This document shows positions 35,059 to 42,471 of a stretch of 64,000 bases of DNA, in pieces; the first letter of the stretch is position 1; each line of letters opens with the position of its first letter. The DNA is from Parendozoicomonas sp. Alg238-R29 (GTDB lineage: Bacteria; Pseudomonadota; Gammaproteobacteria; Pseudomonadales; Endozoicomonadaceae). Made by a program: the position numbers and the translations under genes. The stretch covers positions 1 to 64,000 of the forward strand of contig NZ_CAMZOG010000001.1 of NCBI RefSeq assembly GCF_947331445.1, read 5' to 3'. The notes below the pieces were generated by a model. That model did no database searches. It worked only from the letters and a program-made list of their open reading frames with translations, and was not told where the DNA came from.

Positions 35059-35940
35059 TTAAGCTGTACACTCGACAATACGAACAGCACTCGCTGTTTT
35101 TAGCTTTGGCATATTCAATAGCTGGTAGTAATCGGAAGGGTTGCTGACCACTGCCTTGTGAAAACCGCACTCCTCGAATCCACTTTTCATGCTTTCATCA
35201 CTGTTATAGTGAAGTGGATAATCTCCCTGAGTGAGTAGAGCAACAACCTTTTTCGCTCTCTTCATCCATTTGTAGTGGGGATGATTGTGAAGGTCTGGAT
35301 AGACTTCAGTGACATAGTAGCCAGCGGGGAAAGATTTCAACTGTTCGGCCATACGCTGCCATACATCGCTGATAACTGGCAGATCAAAGTAGTTCACCAA
35401 CCCTTCGGTAATAATCAAAACAGGGCGATTTATATCAAGATTACCTAAAAGGTGTTCAAGGCTGTCGCTGCCTTTTGAGTTCAGAATATTACAGGTTTGA
35501 ACGACGTGATTGTTGTTTAAAAGGCCAAGTCGTTGAAGCAGGTTCTGTTTTTTTGCAGCCATATCAGGAAGATCCGCTTCGACATAGCTCAGGCCAGCAT
35601 AGTTAGAAGACATGATTCTTGCCCCACGAGGAGATAGGCCGCAGGCAATTTCAACGATTTGCAGGTCAGGGTGCTTTTCAATCAAAGCGGCTACTTTATG
35701 ATCAATAACCTTATGTCGTTCCAGCAGGAAGGTTTCAATATCAGCGCCGGTCAGCAGCTTAATAAAACTGTTAATAGGTTTCAGTAACCAGTAACCAGTT
35801 TGCCCGAGACGGGAATAAAGCGCTGGCAAGGAGAGCCCGTTACGATACCAGACATGACCTGTATACAGGGCGCTGATGCTGATGCGGGATGTATCGGTAC
35901 TGGTGCTGAGTTCGCCAGGAACCTGAGGGGTCGATGACAT
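35059..35940 (-). CDS. Class I SAM-dependent methyltransferase, leucine carboxyl methyltransferase-like
   Basis: A 293-residue enzyme with LLERHKVIDHKVAALI, then motif I IVEIACGLSPRG, the acidic loop VEADLPDM and VLIITEGLVNYFD, a pattern found in the LCMT/PPM1-type O-methyltransferase family. Bacterial members methylate small molecules or carboxyl groups; the substrate is unknown here. It converges with the hydrolase-PilZ gene and is divergent from the DedA-PAP2 gene. Confidence 0.75.
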   Translation of the reverse strand: MSSTPQVPGELSTSTDTSRISISALYTGHVWYRNGLSLPALYSRLGQTGYWLLKPINSFIKLLTGADIETFLLERHKVIDHKVAALIEKHPDLQIVEIACGLSPRGARIMSSNYAGLSYVEADLPDMAAKKQNLLQRLGLLNNNHVVQTCNILNSKGSDSLEHLLGNLDINRPVLIITEGLVNYFDLPVISDVWQRMAEQLKSFPAGYYVTEVYPDLHNHPHYKWMKRAKKVVALLTQGDYPLHYNSDESMKSGFEECGFHKAVVSNPSDYYQLLNMPKLKTASAVRIVECTA

Positions 35941-36025
35941 AGTTGTCCTTTTATAGCAGGATTTTTTTTATTATTTTGCTGTCAGAGCACGGAGAATAGC
36001 AGGACAGAATGAATCGGGGAATGGC

Positions 36026-37321
36026 GTGGCAGATTTAAACACCATGGCACAGTGGCTACAAGCTCACCAAGACTGGATGGCCCTGACAATAGCGGTTATC
36101 GCATTTTTAGAATCTCTCGTTGTAGTCGGATTACTCCTGCCCGGGGTGGTGATGTTGTTTACCGCGGCATCCCTGGCTGGCGGTGGTGCGCTCGATGTAT
36201 GGACAATGTTGCTAGCGGGGTTTGCTGGCGCTGTTCTGGGGGATGGGGTCAGCTTTGTAGTTGGTCAGGTCTTCCATGAACGTATTCGCAGCTGGTGGCC
36301 ATTTCGAACCCATCCTCAATGGTTGGAAAAGGGTGAACAGTTCTTTGATCGCCACGGTGGTGTGAGTATTGCTTTGGGAAGGTTTGTCGGACCAATTCGT
36401 CCGGTGATTCCCGTTGTTGCTGGAATGATGGGCATGCCAGCCCGCTACTTCTATCTGGTTAATATCCTGTCTGCTATCTTCTGGGCACCAGCTTATCTGC
36501 TTCCTGGATATTTTGTTGGAGCATCCCTGCATTGGCAGCATCACCTGCCTCTTGAGATTATTTTCATTCTGGCAGCGCTAAGCTTTGGGGCCGTCGCTTT
36601 TTCTTATGGGCTTCGTTACCTGCGTGAGCGGGCAGTCAGTCAAACATCGTTGATAGTCAAACTCACATTGGGTTTGCTCGGTACGTTTGTTCTGGTTTCC
36701 CTCTGGAACCTGTCACCTCAGGCAGACCTGCTGAATAACGCGGTTCAGGACTGGATGCAGTTACACCATACGCCGCTGCTGGACAAAGCTTTTTCAGCTT
36801 TCACCCTGGTGGGGTGTTTTCATGTTGTGTATCCAGTGGCGTTGCTAGGAGCTTACTGGTTGCTTCGTGACAGTGGATTTAAGGCTTCATTGATATTTGT
36901 TGGGATGTCTTTTGGTGTAGAAGCTGCCGTTCAGCTGCTTAAGACAGTGTTCTCTGATGTTCGCCCGGAGACGGCCATTGCCACCAGTTTTTCTTATCCC
37001 AGTGGTCACGCCACCTATGGAACCTTCCTGATTATCTGGGTTGCCTGGTACTTGTCCCGCTATTTGCCTGAACGATACAAGCCGTGGATGTGGAGTTTTG
37101 GTTTAATAGCAGCGCTGTTTACTGGTTTGAGCCGGGTTTATCTGGGGGAACACTGGGTAGCCGATGTCATCGCCGGAACATTACTGGGGTCGCTGGGCTT
37201 TACCCTGTGGGGCCTTCTTGAACACAGAAATCCATTCACAGTGAAACGTGAACATATCTGGCTGCGCCTTGGGCAACTGGTGTGTGTATTCTGGCTGTCA
37301 GTGCTTTTGCTGGCGCACTGA
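36026..37321 (+). CDS. DedA/VTT membrane domain fused to PAP2 phosphatase
   Basis: A 431-residue inner membrane protein. The first half (about 15-205) is a DedA/VTT domain, with LLPGVVMLFTAASLAG, GDGVSFVVGQ and GRFVGPIRPVIPVVAGMM. The second half (about 225-425) is a type 2 phosphatidic acid phosphatase with all three motifs: KTVFSDVRP, YPSGHATYG and SRVYLGEHWVADV. VTT proteins move or flip lipids such as undecaprenyl phosphate; PAP2 enzymes remove phosphate from lipid carriers. The fusion suggests coupled lipid-carrier turnover. Start is GTG 36026, with ATG 36044 as alternative. The 3' end overlaps the convergent SDR gene by 24 bases. Confidence 0.88.
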   Translation: MADLNTMAQWLQAHQDWMALTIAVIAFLESLVVVGLLLPGVVMLFTAASLAGGGALDVWTMLLAGFAGAVLGDGVSFVVGQVFHERIRSWWPFRTHPQWLEKGEQFFDRHGGVSIALGRFVGPIRPVIPVVAGMMGMPARYFYLVNILSAIFWAPAYLLPGYFVGASLHWQHHLPLEIIFILAALSFGAVAFSYGLRYLRERAVSQTSLIVKLTLGLLGTFVLVSLWNLSPQADLLNNAVQDWMQLHHTPLLDKAFSAFTLVGCFHVVYPVALLGAYWLLRDSGFKASLIFVGMSFGVEAAVQLLKTVFSDVRPETAIATSFSYPSGHATYGTFLIIWVAWYLSRYLPERYKPWMWSFGLIAALFTGLSRVYLGEHWVADVIAGTLLGSLGFTLWGLLEHRNPFTVKREHIWLRLGQLVCVFWLSVLLLAH

Positions 37322-38122
37322 CTTCGACACCCCCGTTACTTTGTGAGCGAGGTAACGTGCAAAAATTCCAGGCAGGCATTTGGCAAACAAGCGAGCGCGC
37401 CAGTCGACATTCGACATAACCAGAAGCCGCTTGCGCTTTCTTGCGGCGCGATAAATTTCATCAGCAACATCGGCGGGCGTTGTGGCTTTGCCGGTCATTT
37501 CCAATGGATGATTGGTGACTGAGCCGTCAGCCTGAAGCGCATTCTTATAAATATCTGTTGCAGTAAAGCCCGGGCACACAAGCATGACATGAACATTCTT
37601 GTCTCGGAGTTCTACCCTGAGACAATCAAACAATCCATGCAATGCGTGCTTACTGGCACTGTATGCACTTCGATTCCAGAGAGGAGCAAAGCCGGACATG
37701 CTGCTCATAGTGATGATTTGTCCCTGGCTGGCAATGAGTCCGTCAAGAGCTGACTGAGTGCAGTGCAAGGCACCAAAGTAATTCACATCCATAGTTTTGC
37801 GGAAGACGGATGGATCTGTTTCAGCAAAGCCGGAGTGGTGGGTAATGCCCGCATTATTGATCAGAACATCAATGCTGCCCATGTCATCAAGTATTTGCTG
37901 AAAGCAATGCTGAACCTGCTCTGGGTTGCTGACATCGCAGTGATACTCTTTGGCATGAATGCTTCTTGATGTCAGATGTTCAGTAAATGCAGCCAGTTGC
38001 TCGTTATTGATATCCAGTAAGGCTATGCGGGCACCACCTTCTCCAAAGCGCAGAGCCAGTGCCCGGCCAATGCCTCCGCAGGCTCCAGTAATCGCAACGG
38101 TTTTATGACGAAAGAGAGGCAT
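37298..38122 (-). CDS. Short-chain dehydrogenase/reductase
   Basis: A 274-residue classical SDR, starting at the ATG 38122 (MPLFRHK); the frame runs further upstream but without family sequence. The Rossmann motif TGACGGIGRAL, acidic residue after the second strand (LLDINNEQ), NNAG, catalytic Ser in SSMSGFAP and YSASK with Tyr and Lys are all intact. It oxidises or reduces an unknown alcohol or carbonyl with NAD(P). It converges with the DedA-PAP2 gene and ends 24 bases inside it. Confidence 0.88.
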   Translation of the reverse strand: MPLFRHKTVAITGACGGIGRALALRFGEGGARIALLDINNEQLAAFTEHLTSRSIHAKEYHCDVSNPEQVQHCFQQILDDMGSIDVLINNAGITHHSGFAETDPSVFRKTMDVNYFGALHCTQSALDGLIASQGQIITMSSMSGFAPLWNRSAYSASKHALHGLFDCLRVELRDKNVHVMLVCPGFTATDIYKNALQADGSVTNHPLEMTGKATTPADVADEIYRAARKRKRLLVMSNVDWRARLFAKCLPGIFARYLAHKVTGVSKSVRQQKH

Positions 38123-38198
38123 TGTTGGCAGCCCTTGGTATGACCTTTCTTCTATGTTTGTACCACAATACTCAGGGAATGCATTAACGGGAGTGGCA

Positions 38199-38933
38199 TT
38201 ACCGTGAAAAAGTATACTTCTCCCGTTTGATTTGCCTGGGGCCAAAACCGAGATCGGTCAGATATTTCACGGTGTCGTCTATCATGGGTGGGTTGCCGCA
38301 CAGGTATACAAGATCTTTCTCTGGCGTTAGATCAAGTTTGGATAGACGTTCCTGAACATAACCTTTGTGCTCACCAGCGCTGGGGTCTACTGTTTCCTCT
38401 CTGCTCAGGCAGGTTTCGAAGATGACTGGTTGAGAATTTGCAGGCAGAGACTGGAAGTCTTCCCGGTAGAAAATATTACCGCGATTGCGAGCCCCCATAA
38501 GAATGTGAATCTTAATGCCTTGCTGAGTTAATTGTTCAAGTTGAGGAAACATTGACCGGTAAGGCGCTACGCCAGTTCCTGTGCCAACCATTATCAGGCG
38601 TTCAGGCATGTCTTTCGGCAATGTTAAAGCGCCAAAAGGGCCAGACATCTGAAACTTGTCTCCCACCTTTGCGTTGGCAAAATGCTCACTGGCAGCGCCA
38701 CCAGGGACTAGACCAATCGCTATTTCCAGCAAACATTCGTTGCGTAGCTTATCTGGTGAGCTGGCAATACTGTAGCTGCGCTTGAGACTTTCAGCATTGT
38801 GTTCAAACAGTAGGGAAACAAACTGCCCAGCTTCAAATTCGGGTGGATTATCAACATGAAATACCAGCCCCAGAGTGCTGATGGCCAGATGGGTGGATTC
38901 TACCAGTTCAAGTTCATATACCGGTCTGGCCAT
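38199..38933 (-). CDS. Ferredoxin/flavodoxin-NADP reductase
   Basis: A 244-residue FAD oxidoreductase, started at the ATG 38933 (MARPVYEL); the longer frame covers the divergent promoter. The FAD-binding RSYSIASSP, phosphate-binding GGAASEHF region, NADP motif GTGTGVAPYRS and CGNPPMID with the C-terminal KREKYTFSR fit the short ferredoxin-NADP reductase family. It passes electrons between NADPH and ferredoxin or flavodoxin. It lies 48 bases from the divergent VTT gene and 76 bases before the SDR. Confidence 0.88.
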   Translation of the reverse strand: MARPVYELELVESTHLAISTLGLVFHVDNPPEFEAGQFVSLLFEHNAESLKRSYSIASSPDKLRNECLLEIAIGLVPGGAASEHFANAKVGDKFQMSGPFGALTLPKDMPERLIMVGTGTGVAPYRSMFPQLEQLTQQGIKIHILMGARNRGNIFYREDFQSLPANSQPVIFETCLSREETVDPSAGEHKGYVQERLSKLDLTPEKDLVYLCGNPPMIDDTVKYLTDLGFGPRQIKREKYTFSR

Positions 38934-38981
38934 GAGTGAATCCTTAATCGACGAATATCTATAGCATGGCATAATCGGGGG

Positions 38982-39686
38982 ATGAACGTTATTCCTCCCC
39001 ATTTCCGCTCCTTCTTGAAGGAAAACCGTATTCTGGCATCTGCGCTGGTTATCTTCTCTGTTATGCCGCTGTTATTCAGCTCTATGCTGGGAAGCTGGCT
39101 GCTGTTGAATGTCGATCAGGTTAGCAATTTGATGCCTGAGTACGGAATCTGGCTGGTGCTGGCCTCCTGCCTGACCATGGCGATTGGTTTGACTCCCACA
39201 ACATTTGTCGCCTTGGCCAGTGGTTTTTTTCTTGGGGAGCAGGGGGCAGCGGTTCTTGTGTTTGCGTATATTCTGGCATCGGGTTTTGGCTATGGTCTGG
39301 GAAGAGTGCTTGATGGCGGGCACTTTATGAAAAGTCTGCTGGCGTTTCCTGTGGCAGAAAAAATAGCCAATGATTTGAGAGAAAAACCTGTGGCAATGCT
39401 GGTACTGGTTCGTCTTTCTCCGGCTCTGCCTTTTTGCCTGATGAATCTGATGCTTGCTGCTCTCAGGGTGAATTTTGGTACCTATTTACTAGCTGGAGCT
39501 GCAGGCATGCTGCCCAGAACGTTACTTTCTTTGTGGATAGGTAACCAGTCTCGTGATCTGGTGGAGCTTCTGCAAAGTGGTGGTGGCCAGACAGAAACAA
39601 TTGTTGTGCTAGTGGGCAGCGTTCTAACTGTCGCTTTGCTTGTGTGGATGGTTATGCGCAGGGTTAAAATTTATTTACGTACTTAG
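38982..39686 (+). CDS. TVP38/VTT-domain membrane protein with insertion at its stop codon
   Basis: A 234-residue inner membrane protein with about six helices. The VTT region carries PTTFVALASGFFLGEQGAA, then LVRLSPALPFCLMNLMLAA, typical of TVP38/TMEM64-like scramblases. It is the second VTT protein in this region, after the DedA-PAP2 fusion. The stop codon TAG is formed partly by TA target bases and partly by the first G of a MITE-like element. Joining the flanks without the element would give TAA at the same point, so the protein itself is unchanged. Confidence 0.85.
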   Translation: MNVIPPHFRSFLKENRILASALVIFSVMPLLFSSMLGSWLLLNVDQVSNLMPEYGIWLVLASCLTMAIGLTPTTFVALASGFFLGEQGAAVLVFAYILASGFGYGLGRVLDGGHFMKSLLAFPVAEKIANDLREKPVAMLVLVRLSPALPFCLMNLMLAALRVNFGTYLLAGAAGMLPRTLLSLWIGNQSRDLVELLQSGGGQTETIVVLVGSVLTVALLVWMVMRRVKIYLRT

Positions 39687-39863
39687 GGGCGTTTACAGTT
39701 AAGCATCTCGCGAATGCCCTTCGGGTGCCCCCCAAATCTTCCCCGCAACTCAGACCTGTCCAATGTGGAAATGTGGAATACCCTCGATTATCACAAGCCG
39801 TTTCTAACGGATAGAGGCTTTCTGGGGGTACTGAGTTGTATGCTTAATTGTGAACGCCCCCTA
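39684..39863. mobile_element. MITE-like element with terminal inverted repeats and TA target duplication
   Basis: About 176 bases bounded by imperfect inverted repeats: GGGGCGTTTACAGTTAAGCA on the left (from 39686) and the complement of GGGGGCGTTCACAATTAAGC on the right (to 39861). TA flanks each side (39684 and 39862). There is no room for a transposase; the 61-codon frame inside it matches nothing. TA duplication is typical of IS630/Tc1-type elements, so a transposase elsewhere would mobilise it. The family assignment is inference. Confidence 0.72.
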
Positions 39864-39944
39864 ATGACCTGCTTTGACGATATCGCGCCCTTGATTTAAG
39901 GGAATCACCCTGATTAACTTTTTCCATCATAAGAGGGCATCAGC

Positions 39945-40727
39945 ATGCGCAGGGTTATATTCAATCAAAAGGGCGGGGTTGGTAAATCAAGTATTGTTTG
40001 CAACCTTGCAGCTATATCTGCTTCTCAAGGTTATAAAACGCTGGTCGTTGACCTTGATCCTCAAGGTAATGCCAGCCAATACCTTATGGGGCAGGATATA
40101 AAAGATCTGCGTAATACAATTGCTGATTTTTTTGAGCAAAGCCTGTCGTTCAACCTCTTTAATAAAGAACCGAAAGATTTTGTACACGACACCTGTTTTG
40201 AAAATCTCAGTGTCATGCCAGCCAGCCAAAAACTTGAAGAGTTGATTTTTAAGCTGGAAAGCAAACACAAAATCTTCAAACTTCGAGATGCACTGAAAGC
40301 CTTAAGTAAAGAATTTGATCGCATCTATATCGATACTGCGCCTGCCCTGAATTTCTACACACGTTCAGCCTTGATTGCTTCCCAAAGCGTTTTGATTCCC
40401 TTTGACTGCGATGCATTTTCACAGCAGGCGTTAATGGCCATCATGGGTGAAGTTCACGAACTCAGGGAAGATCACAATAATGATCTTGTTGTGGAAGGCG
40501 TGATTGTTAATCAGTTTCAGCCCCAGGCAAATCTGCCTACTCAGCTGATTGAAGAGCTAAAGGATGAAGGTTATCCGGTTTTGCCGGTTTATCTTGGACA
40601 GTCGGTGAAAATGCGTGAGTCTCATCATGCTTCAACGCCTCTTGTGTATCTGGCTCCTAATCACAAGCTGACTAAGCAGTATTTGGAACTGTTTGAATAT
40701 TTAGAAGAAGCTCTTGCCGAAGCATAA
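39945..40727 (+). CDS. ParA-family ATPase without parB
   Basis: A 260-residue ParA/MinD-type ATPase. The deviant Walker A loop KGGVGKSS is at about residue 9, Walker A' reads VVDLDPQGNASQYLMG, and Walker B reads IYIDTAPALN. ParA proteins move cargo (plasmids, chromosomes, protein clusters) by ATP-driven patterning on DNA. No parB, chemotaxis or flagellar partner is adjacent, so the cargo is unknown. It is a single-gene unit, ended by a strong terminator and placed after the MITE-like element. Confidence 0.88.
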   Translation: MRRVIFNQKGGVGKSSIVCNLAAISASQGYKTLVVDLDPQGNASQYLMGQDIKDLRNTIADFFEQSLSFNLFNKEPKDFVHDTCFENLSVMPASQKLEELIFKLESKHKIFKLRDALKALSKEFDRIYIDTAPALNFYTRSALIASQSVLIPFDCDAFSQQALMAIMGEVHELREDHNNDLVVEGVIVNQFQPQANLPTQLIEELKDEGYPVLPVYLGQSVKMRESHHASTPLVYLAPNHKLTKQYLELFEYLEEALAEA

Positions 40728-40736
40728 GGCAACAAT

Positions 40737-40780
40737 AAAAACGGCGAGCCTTTGATGATCAAAAGTCCGCCGTTTTTTTT
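40737..40780 (+). terminator. Strong terminator after the ParA gene
   Basis: A 10-bp outer stem (AAAAACGGCG with CGCCGTTTTT) and an inner TTTGAT/ATCAAA stem are followed by a run of eight T. It also lies just before the stop codon of the convergent minus-strand gene. Confidence 0.85.
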
Positions 40781-40789
40781 CAGTAAGCC

Positions 40790-41149
40790 TTACTTACAGC
40801 GAACGGGTGTCATATTCCCATTTTCATCCTTATCAAACACCTGAGTAATGCCTGAACCCGCGCCGGCACCGGCGCCAGCATTGCTTGTAGTATCCCAGAC
40901 GCCAGCCATGGCCATGGAAACAACAAAGCTGCGGCCGTCCACGCACACGGACATAACCCGAATAGTTTCCTGATAAGTGTTATCAAGGGGGTTGCTGTGA
41001 AGGCTGGACCAGTTGGTGGTAAGAGATTCGCCTTTACCAAACCGGTTCGACTTACTGTCTCCGAGGGTAATCTTTGCAGACGCTGTAATGGCCTGTGTGG
41101 CCAGGCCAATTCCTGCTATCAATCCCACTACCTTCCATGACTTTCTCAT
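40790..41149 (-). CDS. Exported unknown protein
   Basis: A 119-residue protein with a signal peptide (cleavage near ITASA, residue 25). The mature region has two cysteines (SVCVDG and PVRCK at the end) that may form a disulphide, and a glycine/alanine repeat (NAGAGAGAGSG). I recognise no family. It is on the minus strand after a larger exported gene, with about 190 bases between them. Confidence 0.6.
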   Translation of the reverse strand: MRKSWKVVGLIAGIGLATQAITASAKITLGDSKSNRFGKGESLTTNWSSLHSNPLDNTYQETIRVMSVCVDGRSFVVSMAMAGVWDTTSNAGAGAGAGSGITQVFDKDENGNMTPVRCK

Positions 41150-41221
41150 CTCACAACTCCCTGTTGTGCAGTTTTCGTTAGGAAAATACTAGCAGAGGAA
41201 TGGATGGTCTGATTTCAGAGA

Positions 41222-42340
41222 TTATGAGGTTTCATGAGCAATCAACCTTATAAAAGTCACCTCTTCAGAGCGATATCGGCTTGCAAGATTGGCGAAAAAG
41301 GACAACAACTGGCCTGCTTCACGGAATTCGAAATAAACATGACCAGATTTGCCGGGAATAACAGCAAAGTGGTGGTCGCCATGGCGTATTATTTTGAATA
41401 TCAATGGTATTTCTATGGTGTTGCCTGCGCGATTTCTGGTGGTTTTGTTGAATATGTTCAGAGCAAACACTTCATCCTCTAGCTGGGCTTCGAGAAAGTC
41501 AGCAAAGCGTATGGCGAGCATTTTTGTATTGGTTTTCTCGAGGCTTATGGCAGGCAGGTCTTGGCTGTTTTTGAATAGAGTAATCAGTTCTGGAATTTTT
41601 AAATTGATAGGCTGGCCATCATACTCCAGAGCAAGATTACGCAAGATTCTGGTGCGGGCATCTTCTGCCAGTCGATCTGCTTCTTCCAGACTTTTTTCAA
41701 TTTTATCGAGGGTATGCTTCTCTGAAGCCATTATCGTTTTGGTGCGTTCCAGCTCCTGATTCAATTCCTCTGCGGTTCCGTTGGTAATCGAATAGTTCAG
41801 GGCAAGGTGGGTTGCATTGATGCTGATGCCTGTGACAATCAGCGCAATATTACCTGTTGTGGCTCCGGCGATAATAGACCCAACTCCCAGAGCAATGGCG
41901 GCAACTGTGGTGCTGCGGTTCTCCATTTCTGCCCGGTTTATGCCTCTTTCGTACTTATGTTTTAAATCTCCGGATTTGTTATAAAGCTGGCCTGCCAGAT
42001 CTTTTGCGATAAGGCAGGGGAGTTGGGAGCACTTCATCTGACTCAGGCGTGTGATAGTCGCTGAGATTTGCTCTTGATTCTCCAGATATTGAGTTCTTGT
42101 ATCCTGAGGCCATTCGTCGAAGTTTGAAGGCAAATGTTCTGAATTCCAGCTGTTGATCAACGGTCTTCCGCGGGTGACTTCATACCATGTTGATGCCGTG
42201 ACAGGGGGCGAAGGTTCAGCAGATGCTGGAGTTGAGATGTTCAGAAATGCTGTTGCTACAACAATAAGGGGTACAGTTCTGAGACAAACCAGTTCCGGCT
42301 TAAAACTACGGTTCAGTAAGTATTTAGGGCTATTACTCAT
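41222..42340 (-). CDS. Exported unknown protein with coiled coil and hydrophobic hairpin
   Basis: A 372-residue protein of no family that I know. The ATG 42340 (MSNSPKY) is preceded by GGAG; an upstream GTG at 42358 overlaps that site. It has a signal peptide (near STPASA, about residue 42), two Cys in KCSQLPC, a glycine-rich hydrophobic hairpin (LGVGSIIAGATTGNIALIVTG, about 150-175), a charged coiled coil (about 185-235) and a C-terminal globular region. It could be a membrane-attached envelope protein. No neighbouring gene tells its function. Confidence 0.6.
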   Translation of the reverse strand: MSNSPKYLLNRSFKPELVCLRTVPLIVVATAFLNISTPASAEPSPPVTASTWYEVTRGRPLINSWNSEHLPSNFDEWPQDTRTQYLENQEQISATITRLSQMKCSQLPCLIAKDLAGQLYNKSGDLKHKYERGINRAEMENRSTTVAAIALGVGSIIAGATTGNIALIVTGISINATHLALNYSITNGTAEELNQELERTKTIMASEKHTLDKIEKSLEEADRLAEDARTRILRNLALEYDGQPINLKIPELITLFKNSQDLPAISLEKTNTKMLAIRFADFLEAQLEDEVFALNIFNKTTRNRAGNTIEIPLIFKIIRHGDHHFAVIPGKSGHVYFEFREAGQLLSFFANLASRYRSEEVTFIRLIAHETS

Positions 42341-42471
42341 AAATTCTCCAGCTTGCACACGCCTGCTATCACCCCGTTTCCGGAAAGAAAACGGAGTGAG
42401 CGAAGGTTAGACTGGCAGGTAGGTTCAGGAGTTCTTATGGAAATGCTGAGAATTGTTACGGGGCTTCAAAG

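Noticed and set aside
39714-39899. 61-codon open frame on the plus strand
   Set aside because: It lies mostly inside the MITE-like element, lacks a ribosome site and matches nothing.
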